From: Candidatus Ryanbacteria bacterium
GTDB lineage: Bacteria; Patescibacteriota; Minisyncoccia; Ryanbacterales; GWA2-47-10b
Assembly: GCA_943354465.1 (NCBI GenBank)
Contig: CALRCC010000004.1
Coordinates: 1 to 23,423, forward strand
Length of the DNA stretch: 23,423 nucleotides
Direction of reading: 5' to 3'
In this document: positions 6,468 to 12,390 of the stretch, piece after piece
How the letters are laid out: the number at the start of each line of letters is the position of its first letter
How positions within the stretch are numbered: position 1 is the stretch's first letter
Program-made: the position numbers and the translations under genes
The notes under the pieces: generated by a model
The model's database searches: none
What the model was told of the DNA's origin: nothing
What the model saw: only the letters and a program-made list of their open reading frames with translations

Positions 6468-8627
6468 ATGAAGCTAGAAGACTTCCCAAAAAGCTACGAA
6501 GCTAAAGAGCACGAAGATGATATATTTCGCCTCTGGGAATCCTCGGGGCTTTTTAATCCTGATACACTGCCTGACGCGGCTACACGAAAGCCATTTTCAA
6601 TAATGATGGCCCCGCCAAACATCACAGGACATATACATGTGGGGCATGCTCTGGAAAACGTAATATCTGACATCATCATACGACGCAAGCGCGCCGAAGG
6701 ATTTAAACCACTACTTCTCCCTGGGAAAGACCACGCTGGCATAGCTGGGCAATATGCCGTTGAAAAAGAGCTTAAAAAAGAAGGCGTAACCCGCCACGCG
6801 CTAGGTCGCGAAAAATTTGTAGAAAGAGTATGGGAATATATGCGCGAGATAGGATCTGGCATAGATCAAGAATTGCGTCACTTGGGTATATCGGCCGATT
6901 GGTCGCGTTCGCGCTTTACCATGGACGAAGGATACCAGCATGCCGTAGAACAAACATTTTTACACTATTACGAGCGCGGATATATATATCGTGGCAAACG
7001 CGTGGTCAATTGGTGCTCACGATGCCAAAGCACGATTTCAGATCTAGAGATCGTATACAAAGAAGAGCAAGGTAAACTATATTTTATACAATATGGAGAA
7101 GTTATTGTCGCCACCACTCGCCCAGAAACAAAGCTTGGCGACACGGCTCTCGCAGTTAACCCAAACGACGCACGCTATATAGATTATATAGGGAAAATGA
7201 TGCCGATCACATCGGTTGATTCTGATATAAAAATAGGAAAATCTCCTCATAAAAAAGAATGTTCTCTGATGGTCGTCGCCGATGATGCCGCTGACATGTC
7301 ATTTGGTTCTGGCATCATCAAAGTCACGCCAGCCCATGATATTACTGACTTTGAGATAGCCTCGCGCCATCCAGAGATTGAAATACGCGAGATTATCGGC
7401 ACAGACGGACGCATGACCGATTCAGCTGGCATACGCTACGCAGGCATGAAAGTAGCAGAGGCGCGCGAAGCAATAGTAAAAGACTTGGAAGAGCTTGGTA
7501 TTTTGGTGAAAATTGAAGAAATAAATCATTCAATTGGCGTATGCGAGCGTTGCGAAACAATCATAGAACCGCTTATATCTGACCAGTGGTTTTTAAAGAT
7601 GGATAAACTGGCTGACAAGGCTCGCAGAGTGATTGAAAAAAATAAAGTCGTATTTGTACCGCCAAATCGTCGCGAGATGATGCTTGAATGGGCAAATGGT
7701 ATTAGAGATTGGAATATCTCACGCCAACTTTGGTGGGGGCATCGCATTCCAGCATACAGATGCGAGTGCAAAGAAAACGAAGAATGGCGTATTGGGCTTA
7801 CAGCTCCATCAGATCTATGTCGTCGATGTAAAAAGCCATGGCGTCAAACTGATGACGTCCTTGATACGTGGTTTTCCTCTGCGCTTTGGCCATTTGCCAC
7901 TCTACACTGGCCTGATATAACTGACGACCTAAAAACCTACTACCCTACTGCGGTTATATCATCTGCTAGAGAAATTTTTTATCTCTGGATTTTTCGTATG
8001 CTATTCTCTGGTCTTGAATTTATGGGCGAGGCTCCATTCAAAACTATATACACACACCCGACAATCTTGGATAAAAGCGGGCGTAAAATGTCAAAATCAA
8101 AAGGCAATGTAGTAGACCCTATGAAGCTAATCGAAACTTATGGTATTGATGCGATGCGTTTTGGCTTGGTATGGCAAGCCATGGGCACTCAAGATATTCA
8201 TTGGTCGGAAGACCCTCTACGCGCAGGCAAGAAATTTCTAAATAAACTATGGAACTCATCGCGTTTTATTATAACGCAAATTGGTACCGAGCCTCGTGAT
8301 ATAAAACGGCCAAAACCAAAAGGTATGGCGTCTAAAAAAATACTAGCCCAATATGACCAGATGGAAAAAGCCGTAGCCGACTCAATCGCGTCTTACGAAT
8401 TTGGGCAAGGTCTCCATACAGCATACGATTTTTATTGGAATGATTTTTGCGCCGTATATTTGGAAGAGGCCAAGAAAAAACCTTCGAGCGAAACTCGCAA
8501 AGTTCTATTTTTTGTCTTAGCCTCGTCTCTTCGCACGCTCCATCCGTTTATCCCATTCATCACTGAATATATCTGGGGACTTCTTCCGCTAGCAGAAAAG
8601 CGCCTTTTGATCGCAGAAAGGTTATAA
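6468..8627 (+). CDS. valS: Valine--tRNA ligase, short form
   Basis: 719 aa. Class I synthetase charging tRNA-Val. The HIGH signature is PPNITGHIHVGH (49-60); the editing (CP1) domain contains TTRPET and a cysteine pair in NWCSRC; CERC precedes ISDQWF; RCEC...CRRC forms another putative zinc site; DVLDTWFSSALWPF and KMSKSKGNVVDP (KMSKS at about 540) follow. These combinations separate it from IleRS and LeuRS. The anticodon-binding domain reaches the conserved LHPFIPFITEYIW and then ends within about 20 residues. Most bacterial ValRS (850-950 aa) continue through more of this domain and a C-terminal coiled coil that contacts the tRNA elbow; both are missing. The natural stop is followed by prsW without sign of a frameshift. 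No spacer to tsaD. Confidence 0.93.
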   Translation: MKLEDFPKSYEAKEHEDDIFRLWESSGLFNPDTLPDAATRKPFSIMMAPPNITGHIHVGHALENVISDIIIRRKRAEGFKPLLLPGKDHAGIAGQYAVEKELKKEGVTRHALGREKFVERVWEYMREIGSGIDQELRHLGISADWSRSRFTMDEGYQHAVEQTFLHYYERGYIYRGKRVVNWCSRCQSTISDLEIVYKEEQGKLYFIQYGEVIVATTRPETKLGDTALAVNPNDARYIDYIGKMMPITSVDSDIKIGKSPHKKECSLMVVADDAADMSFGSGIIKVTPAHDITDFEIASRHPEIEIREIIGTDGRMTDSAGIRYAGMKVAEAREAIVKDLEELGILVKIEEINHSIGVCERCETIIEPLISDQWFLKMDKLADKARRVIEKNKVVFVPPNRREMMLEWANGIRDWNISRQLWWGHRIPAYRCECKENEEWRIGLTAPSDLCRRCKKPWRQTDDVLDTWFSSALWPFATLHWPDITDDLKTYYPTAVISSAREIFYLWIFRMLFSGLEFMGEAPFKTIYTHPTILDKSGRKMSKSKGNVVDPMKLIETYGIDAMRFGLVWQAMGTQDIHWSEDPLRAGKKFLNKLWNSSRFIITQIGTEPRDIKRPKPKGMASKKILAQYDQMEKAVADSIASYEFGQGLHTAYDFYWNDFCAVYLEEAKKKPSSETRKVLFFVLASSLRTLHPFIPFITEYIWGLLPLAEKRLLIAERL

Positions 8628-8628
8628 T
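8623..8628 (+). promoter_or_regulatory. Possible internal leaderless promoter TATAAT before prsW
   Basis: A perfect TATAAT overlapping the valS stop codon is followed by six A residues and then the prsW ATG. This is the same 6-nt -10-to-ATG spacing seen at other genes here, so prsW-hsp20 may also be transcribed independently. No -35 match at 16-18 nt. Confidence 0.45.
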
Positions 8629-8634
8629 AAAAAA

Positions 8635-9402
8635 ATGAATGGCAGTTTGAATTTTGAACCACTTGCGTGGGCATTTGCAACTGGATTTTTTGTTGCATTC
8701 GTCTGGCTATGGTTTTGGCTCAAAGAAGATGAGGCTCCAGAACCTCGGCATCTTATACTACTAGCGTTTGTAGGAGGCATGCTTGCGATACCGATTGCGC
8801 TCGTCACACAGTGTGCGTGGCTTTCAGCTGTGCTCAAATATATTCAATTTGATAATATAGACTGCACAAATGGCGTGCCCGCCAATATTACAGGCATGAC
8901 AAGCATTGTAATGCTTGTAGGGTTTGCCGCCATAGAAGAGTTTGTGAAATATTTTGCCGTACTGGCGCTTATATTTTGGCGCAAAGAATACGACGAGCCT
9001 GCGGACGCGATGATCTATCTTATGACTGCCGCTCTTGGATTCGCGGCTGTGGAAAACGTGTTTTATCTATGGAATCCATTTCAAAATGCGCTTTTACACG
9101 GATTTACTATAGCGAATCTCCGATTTCTTGGGCCAACGCTCCTACACGCGCTTTCATCTGGCATTTTCGGCTATTTTATAGCGAAATCATTCCTTTCTGG
9201 GTGGCTCCACAAAGGGTTTGACGTACTTTTAGGATTTTTATCCGCGACAGTGTTGCATTCTCTCTTTAATGTTTTTATACTTAAGTCAGGAGGGTACAAA
9301 ATCGAACCCGCTCTGCTCTTACTTGGTATTGCTGGTATTTTTATCCTCTTCTCGTTTGAGCAGATTAAGCATACAATTAAAAAATATTATGCCAAAAGAT
9401 AG
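8635..9402 (+). CDS. prsW: PrsW-family intramembrane metalloprotease
   Basis: 255 aa with about seven hydrophobic segments. PrsW in Bacillus subtilis cleaves the anti-sigma factor RsiW; the family belongs to the CPBP/Abi-like membrane proteases. Key residues are present: EEFVKY (Glu101, Glu102, Lys105), GFAAVEN (Glu140, Asn141), LLHALSSG (His171) and LHSLFN (His208, Asn212). The substrate here is unknown; no anti-sigma factor is seen nearby. The ATG is 7 nt after the valS stop. Its last 14 nt overlap hsp20 in another frame, indicating coupled translation. Confidence 0.87.
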   Translation: MNGSLNFEPLAWAFATGFFVAFVWLWFWLKEDEAPEPRHLILLAFVGGMLAIPIALVTQCAWLSAVLKYIQFDNIDCTNGVPANITGMTSIVMLVGFAAIEEFVKYFAVLALIFWRKEYDEPADAMIYLMTAALGFAAVENVFYLWNPFQNALLHGFTIANLRFLGPTLLHALSSGIFGYFIAKSFLSGWLHKGFDVLLGFLSATVLHSLFNVFILKSGGYKIEPALLLLGIAGIFILFSFEQIKHTIKKYYAKR

Positions 9403-9919
9403 AAGATCATTTTTTGAGCGCCTTACCGGATCGGTATCAGCGCCAGTACGTCAAGAAGATTATTTTGACGAAGAAGAAACCGAGGTAGGGTCACAGCCAC
9501 CTCGCGCTCATTTAGCAGTGACGCATACAAAGCTTAAGGCAAAATCGGAACCAGTCAAAAAAGACGAAGATTGGATGGCGCCAGATGAAGAAGGTCAGCT
9601 CACTGTTGATGTATATCAAAAAGATGATGAGTTAATCGTGCAGTCAACGGTCGCTGGCGTGCGACCAGATGATTTAGATGTACAAATCACGCGCGAGATG
9701 ATCACAGTGCGTGGTAAGCGTGAACAAGCTCGTGAAATAGCACATGATGATTATTATTATCAAGAGCTATATTGGGGTAGCTTCTCTCGCTCAATACTCC
9801 TTCCCTGCGAAGTTGATGTTGACGGGGCGGAGGCATCACTTAAAAATGGACTTCTCACGATAAAGCTACCAAAGATGGATAAGAATCGTAGCGAACGGCT
9901 AAAAGTAAAAAACGAATAA
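9389..9919 (+). CDS. Small heat-shock protein, Hsp20/alpha-crystallin family
   Basis: 176 aa. ATP-independent holdase chaperone that keeps unfolding proteins soluble. An acidic, low-complexity N-terminal arm (about 1-65) precedes the alpha-crystallin domain (about 68-170): QLTVDVYQKDDELIVQSTVAGV, ITVRGKR, YYYQELYWGSFSRSILLP and the signature ASLKNGLLTIKLPK. The start at 9389 (ATG) overlaps the prsW end by 14 nt; a longer in-frame extension to 9269 runs under prsW and encodes no recognisable domain, so it is rejected. Last gene of the operon. Confidence 0.93.
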   Translation: MPKDRRSFFERLTGSVSAPVRQEDYFDEEETEVGSQPPRAHLAVTHTKLKAKSEPVKKDEDWMAPDEEGQLTVDVYQKDDELIVQSTVAGVRPDDLDVQITREMITVRGKREQAREIAHDDYYYQELYWGSFSRSILLPCEVDVDGAEASLKNGLLTIKLPKMDKNRSERLKVKNE

Positions 9920-9932
9920 TAAATATTTGAGT

Positions 9933-9966
9933 AAACAAAAAATCCCCTTGCGGGGATTTTTTGTTT
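9933..9966. terminator. Bidirectional intrinsic terminator between hsp20 and tRNA-Phe
   Basis: A 15-bp perfect stem (AAACAAAAAATCCCC with its complement) around the loop TTGC. The A-run on one arm becomes the T-run on the other, so it can terminate both the hsp20 operon (plus) and the converging tRNA-Phe transcript (minus). Confidence 0.92.
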
Positions 9967-9983
9967 CTGGCGTTTCGACATTG

Positions 9984-10055
9984 TGCCGCGGGGGTGAATC
10001 GAACACCCGACACGACGCTCTTCAGGCGTCTGCTCTACCACTGAGCTACCACGGC
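9984..10055 (-). tRNA. tRNA-Phe(GAA)
   Basis: A 72-nt cloverleaf: acceptor GCCGTGG/CCGCGGC (one G-U), D arm GCTC...GAGC, anticodon stem GACGC/GCGTC with loop CTGAAGA giving GAA, T arm GGGTG/CACCC, discriminator A, no encoded CCA. Position 37 is G; A37 is more usual for bacterial tRNA-Phe. A second copy of its first 11 nt lies upstream at 10138-10148. Confidence 0.93.
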
Positions 10056-10148
10056 ATATATTTCTAATATTCCCCACTGAGTCCCGACGCGAGGTCGGGA
10101 TCCCGACTTCATTATTATATTTTAATAGTGCGTCGGGGCTACCACGGC
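10056..10148 (-). repeat. Palindrome-bearing segment ending in a duplicate of the tRNA-Phe 5' end
   Basis: The first 11 nt of tRNA-Phe (GCCGTGGTAGC, minus strand) recur exactly at 10138-10148, 93 bp upstream. The 82 bp between hold TCCCGAC-GCGAG-GTCGGGA (about 10082-10100), running into a second palindrome GTCGGGATCCCGAC, plus an AT-rich arm. The same GC-rich palindrome, with its 5-nt loop inverted, lies upstream of tRNA-Val(TAC). This resembles an inserted REP/MITE-like element with a target duplication, or the remains of a tandem tRNA duplication. Confidence 0.75.
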
Positions 10149-10198
10149 GTATGTAGAGAGATAATAGCAAATACGGGCTAGATTTCAATCGCTTTCGT

Positions 10199-10276
10199 GA
10201 GGGATTCGCTCGCCCCCACGGCTCGCCCGCGGATTTGTGCTTGAACCAGTGGCGCATAAATCCGTTCGAACCCCTC
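10199..10276. repeat. Nested imperfect inverted repeats (possible structured element)
   Basis: Outer arms 10199-10208 (GAGGGATTCG) and 10267-10276 (CGAACCCCTC) pair over 10 positions with one A/C mismatch, which is G-U on the minus-strand RNA. Inner arms 10230-10240 and 10254-10264 pair over 11 positions with one G-U on the plus-strand RNA (A/C on minus). GCTCGCCC occurs twice between them as a direct repeat. The shape would be a junction of two hairpins on a closing stem. It could be a structured RNA, a decayed tRNA-like element or a mobile palindrome. Apart from this, 10149-10288 shows no credible gene. Confidence 0.5.
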
Positions 10277-10288
10277 TTCATGTGCACT

Positions 10289-10335
10289 ACAAAATAAAAA
10301 GAACGGGCATACTAAGCCCGTTCTTTTTATTTTGT
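10289..10335 (-). terminator. Intrinsic terminator of tRNA-Val(TAC), 20-bp stem
   Basis: Arms 10289-10308 and 10316-10335 are perfectly complementary over 20 bp around a 7-nt loop; the minus-strand transcript ends with a T-rich run (TTCTTTTTATTTTG). The stem starts at the discriminator base of the tRNA. Beyond the hairpin, 10264-10276 repeats in inverted orientation 13 nt of the tRNA T arm (10343-10355), so the duplicated arm is longer than the terminator itself. Confidence 0.85.
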
Positions 10336-10406
10336 GCGCGGTGAGGGGTTCGAACCCCCGACCTTTGCTGTGTAAAAGCACTGCTCTACCACTGAGCTAA
10401 CCGCGC
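10335..10406 (-). tRNA. tRNA-Val(TAC)
   Basis: A 72-nt cloverleaf: perfect acceptor GCGCGGT/ACCGCGC, D arm GCTC...GAGC, anticodon stem GTGCT/AGCAA (outermost G-A mismatch) with loop TTTACAC giving TAC, T arm GGGGG/CCCTC with loop TTCGAAC, discriminator A, no encoded CCA. A copy of its first 10 nt lies upstream at 10443-10452. Confidence 0.93.
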
Positions 10407-10453
10407 ATATTTCTTGATATGAGTCCCGACCTCGCGTCGGGACTAACCGCGCA
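10407..10453 (-). repeat. Palindrome-bearing segment ending in a duplicate of the tRNA-Val(TAC) 5' end
   Basis: The first 10 nt of tRNA-Val(TAC) (GCGCGGTTAG, minus strand) recur at 10443-10452, 46 bp upstream. Between them is a palindrome with 9-bp arms AGTCCCGAC/GTCGGGACT and loop CTCGC (10422-10444, its right arm running into the duplicate) and an AT-rich stretch next to the tRNA. The core is the element at about 10082-10100 with the loop inverted. Confidence 0.75.
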
Positions 10454-10479
10454 AGTTCATTTATTCTATCTATTTTTAC

Positions 10480-10529
10480 AAAAAAAGAAACCCCATCCAT
10501 GACTGTCATATAAACAGTCATGGATGGGG
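10480..10529 (-). terminator. Intrinsic terminator of the 10552-10956 gene
   Basis: Arms 10491-10506 and 10514-10529 form a perfect 16-bp stem with a 7-nt loop; on the minus strand it is followed by TTTCTTTTTTT. It ends transcription of the small membrane protein gene before the tRNA-Val repeat region. Confidence 0.9.
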
Positions 10530-10551
10530 CATTATGTCTATTGCTAAGCCA

Positions 10552-10956
10552 TTACATGACTCGACCGGACGCAAGCCTTGCGCTTTCCTTCCTTTTGGCA
10601 CGTATTCGCTCACGAGCCTCATATGTCGTCAAAATCTTATATCCGAATACGCCGGCGATCGTAATCGCCTCAACACGGTCTTTGTGATATTTCTCGTAAT
10701 ATGAGACATCGCGAAACATCTGTTGCGCAAGCCCATCGAGATGTCGCCTAATGGCAACATGCACACTCCCCCTATCTAAACTGTGTGGCAAAATACCAAA
10801 AATTTCTTCGAATTTTTCTACCGCAGCGACACGCGTCGCGTCCTCACTTATGCGAGCTCTATCTTTATTTAGACGAGCTTTATGCAGCAGAAAGATGAAA
10901 AGAAATATGGTCGCGAATGAACAGGCAATGACAAACGATACCACCTCATAGTGCAT
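10552..10956 (-). CDS. Small membrane protein with one N-terminal helix, unknown function
   Basis: 134 aa, family not recognised. One hydrophobic helix (about 5-25) is followed by a charged, helical cytosolic-type region (HKARLNKDRARISEDATRVAAVEKFEEIF) and a basic C-terminus. It is a single-gene unit with its own consensus promoter, a strong Shine-Dalgarno AAGGAGGA 6 nt before the ATG and a strong terminator. That full set of classical signals is unlike the rest of this window, where starts lack Shine-Dalgarno sequences. It suggests separate regulation, high expression, or acquisition from another genome. Codon use looks similar to neighbours. Confidence 0.72.
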   Translation of the reverse strand: MHYEVVSFVIACSFATIFLFIFLLHKARLNKDRARISEDATRVAAVEKFEEIFGILPHSLDRGSVHVAIRRHLDGLAQQMFRDVSYYEKYHKDRVEAITIAGVFGYKILTTYEARERIRAKRKESARLASGRVM

Positions 10957-10962
10957 TTGCTA

Positions 10963-10970
10963 TCCTCCTT
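10963..10970 (-). promoter_or_regulatory. Strong Shine-Dalgarno AAGGAGGA
   Basis: On the minus strand AAGGAGGA ends 6 nt before the ATG at 10956. It decides the start of this gene and is the only near-perfect Shine-Dalgarno found in the window. Confidence 0.85.
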
Positions 10971-10996
10971 AGCTAAAAGAACAATTTCCTGTAAAT

Positions 10997-11025
10997 ATAG
11001 TATCAAACTAATGATATTTCGTCAA
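10997..11025 (-). promoter_or_regulatory. Consensus-like promoter TTGACG-N17-TACTAT
   Basis: On the minus strand TTGACG (11025-11020), a 17-nt spacer and TACTAT (11002-10997). It gives a leader of about 35 nt carrying the Shine-Dalgarno of the 10552-10956 gene. A 10-nt word AATATAGTAT covering the -10 is repeated at 11083-11092 in front of the divergent cassette, which may be a shared regulatory site. Confidence 0.7.
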
Positions 11026-11062
11026 GTCCCCAGTTTATTTGCCCACAATGCGCATATAAAGA

Positions 11063-11071
11063 TGATATAAT
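11063..11071 (+). promoter_or_regulatory. Extended -10 promoter TGATATAAT for the small-gene cassette
   Basis: A perfect TATAAT preceded by TG at the extended position, reading towards the cassette at 11129-11701. No clear -35. The ATG just after it opens a two-codon ORF only, so translation starts further downstream. The stretch 10957-11128 otherwise holds only the divergent promoter and the 10-nt repeat. Confidence 0.55.
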
Positions 11072-11128
11072 GAATATGTACTAATATAGTATTTTGACAA
11101 TTAATTTCTCTAACCGAATGGGGGCAAA

Positions 11129-11293
11129 TTGAATTTTTATAAATACTGGTATTCTTGTGCAATTCAGTGGAAACGGCGTACACAAAACAGAAAGAAGATT
11201 GAATCGTGTTGCGTAAATTGTCCACACCTCAAGCCAGTACCAAAGCGGAGACCGCGTGAACAGATTAGCGTTTCTAAAAAAGCGTGGTTATAA
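11129..11293 (+). CDS. Possible 54-aa basic Cys-containing protein (first cassette gene)
   Basis: This frame is open from a TTG at 11129 after the G-run GGGGGCAAA. It encodes a Tyr/Trp-rich N-terminus (NFYKYWYSC), a basic middle (QWKRRTQNRKK) and a cluster CCVNCPH followed by KPVPKRRPRE, which looks like a small metal- or nucleic-acid-binding protein. The non-random composition and the tight 38-nt overlap with the next gene favour a real gene; the TTG start and lack of a known family argue against it. No ATG start is available. Confidence 0.35.
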   Translation: MNFYKYWYSCAIQWKRRTQNRKKIESCCVNCPHLKPVPKRRPREQISVSKKAWL

Positions 11294-11561
11294 AATAGAG
11301 TTTGATTTTATCCGCGGGAAATGTCTTGGGATTTGTGATTATAACAAAAAACAAATCACGATTGATCCGCTAATAAATATTTATGACACGTTCATCCATG
11401 AATATCTGCATGCGCGCTATCCAAAACTTACTGAAAAGCAAGTTAGAAAAACGACTCATGCTATCAGAACGCGCATGTCAGCCAAACAGATCGCAAAGGA
11501 GGTAATCTATATTCTAGAGAGGATAAAATGGAGAAGTGCGAATACTGCGAAGAAGCGATAG
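11256..11561 (+). CDS. Small HExxH putative metalloprotein
   Basis: 101 aa from a GTG, the only usable start after the in-frame stop at 11214. Residues 44-60 read DTFIHEYLHARYPKLTE: an HExxH zinc-site motif (His48, Glu49, His52) on a helix, followed by P.LTE..V, a pattern I know from very small predicted metallopeptidases of phages and mobile elements. A beta-rich N-terminal half (YKIEFDF...CDYNKKQITIDP) leads into it, as in SprT- or ImmA-like minimal folds. The third zinc ligand is not obvious and the substrate is unknown. It overlaps the ORF before it by 38 nt and the one after it by 34 nt, which is phage-like packing. The HExxH motif is seen directly; the peptidase role is inferred. Confidence 0.65.
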   Translation: MNRLAFLKKRGYKIEFDFIRGKCLGICDYNKKQITIDPLINIYDTFIHEYLHARYPKLTEKQVRKTTHAIRTRMSAKQIAKEVIYILERIKWRSANTAKKR

Positions 11562-11701
11562 ACGCCGAACAGCCGAGATATATACACAACAACTACCGCT
11601 ATCACACAGGATGCCTGGGTGATAAAATAAAAAAGCTAGAGAATGAAATAAAAGATATTTATACAGCGCTATTCTTCAAACGAAAACAAAATGAATGCTA
11701 A
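11528..11701 (+). CDS. 57-aa zinc-ribbon-like protein with coiled-coil tail
   Basis: ATG start. The N-terminus has CEYC (Cys4, Cys7) and later H-x5-H-x2-C (His20, His26, Cys29), a plausible CCHC zinc-binding knuckle of the kind found in small phage and archaeal regulators. Residues 32-45 (DKIKKLENEIKDIY) form a short heptad-like helix, and the tail is basic. It overlaps the HExxH gene by 34 nt and is followed 4 nt later by a terminator hairpin, so it closes the cassette. Function unknown; DNA/RNA binding or partner binding is inference. Confidence 0.6.
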   Translation: MEKCEYCEEAIDAEQPRYIHNNYRYHTGCLGDKIKKLENEIKDIYTALFFKRKQNEC

Positions 11702-11705
11702 ACAC

Positions 11706-11736
11706 GGGGATCTAGATTAGATCCCCTATTTTATTT
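11706..11736 (+). terminator. Intrinsic terminator of the small-gene cassette
   Basis: GGGGATCTA (11706-11714), loop GAT, TAGATCCCC (11718-11726), then TATTTTATTT. Perfect 9-bp stem with a T-rich tail on the plus strand only. Confidence 0.88.
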
Positions 11737-11745
11737 CTAGTATTA

Positions 11746-12327
11746 TCATATAAGACTTTCTTGGATATACGCCTCTCTCTCTCGTGGCTTAATGTCAGAC
11801 CACCTCACAGGTATGCGTATACGACCGCGATCGCGAGTATCGCCCAAAACAAACCCGCGATCTCTGCCAAATTCGTAAAGATCTCGCGTCAAAGTCACAT
11901 CTTTTAAGCAATATTCTTTTACCTTATCTTTGAGCCCGTCGCGCCACCAATATACAGCATCGAGCCCATAGCCAGTCTTGCCGGCGCCAAGCGTTGCCCG
12001 CGTAAGATTATCTAGCGAGAGACGAAAGCCGGCAGACCGTTCAATATCTTCCATTAAATCAAGTACGTGTAATTTGCTAAGGTCAATGCTGACATGTGGT
12101 TGTAACACAGGCAAATCAAAATGATTGATATTAAATCCTATCAAAAGTCCTGAATCTTTGAGCAATGGCTCTAGTTCTGTAAGCTCATGCTTTTCATAAG
12201 CATACGCGCGCTTTGTGCTGTAAAAATATGTGCCGACCACAGTAACACCGAGCATGTGCATGTTTTGCTTTCCTCCTACCTCCTTAAATTCCTTTTCTGT
12301 TTCAATATCTAATACTATTGTTTCCAT
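11746..12327 (-). CDS. RNase H-like DEDDy 3'-5' exonuclease domain protein
   Basis: 193 aa. Motif I VLDIETE (Asp7, Glu9), motif II GFNINHFDLPVL (Asp71) and motif III YCLKDV (Tyr139, Asp143) make a complete DEDDy catalytic set, as in the YprB-like ribonuclease H family and proofreading exonucleases. The protein stands alone, without helicase or polymerase domains, and the substrate (RNA or DNA) cannot be told. The C-terminal 40 residues are basic (RDRGRIRIPVRWSDIKPRERE) and could bind nucleic acid. It converges with the small-gene cassette and is divergent from the gene at 12391. AT-rich sequence before the ATG (GATAAAGATAT) gives no clear promoter or Shine-Dalgarno. Confidence 0.8.
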   Translation of the reverse strand: METIVLDIETEKEFKEVGGKQNMHMLGVTVVGTYFYSTKRAYAYEKHELTELEPLLKDSGLLIGFNINHFDLPVLQPHVSIDLSKLHVLDLMEDIERSAGFRLSLDNLTRATLGAGKTGYGLDAVYWWRDGLKDKVKEYCLKDVTLTRDLYEFGRDRGFVLGDTRDRGRIRIPVRWSDIKPREREAYIQESLI

Positions 12328-12375
12328 ATATCTTTATCTATTTTTATCATGCCTGATGTTATGCCGTCAAAACGC

Positions 12376-12384
12376 TGATATACT
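12376..12384 (+). promoter_or_regulatory. Extended -10 box TGATATACT, leaderless-type, for the 12391 gene
   Basis: TGATATACT, then ATTAAT, then ATG at 12391. Predicted transcription start coincides with the A of the start codon. Identical 9-mer and spacing to the boxes at 2846 and 21182. Confidence 0.6.
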
Positions 12385-12390
12385 ATTAAT

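Noticed and set aside
9269..9388. N-terminal extension of hsp20 upstream of 9389
   Set aside because: It lies inside prsW in another frame, encodes no Hsp20-like sequence, and the ATG at 9389 gives a normal-length protein.
9760..10521. Minus-strand ORFs at 9760-10287, 10178-10381 and 10327-10521
   Set aside because: They run straight through tRNA-Phe, tRNA-Val, terminators or repeats; the translated text comes from the RNA genes and GC-rich palindromes.
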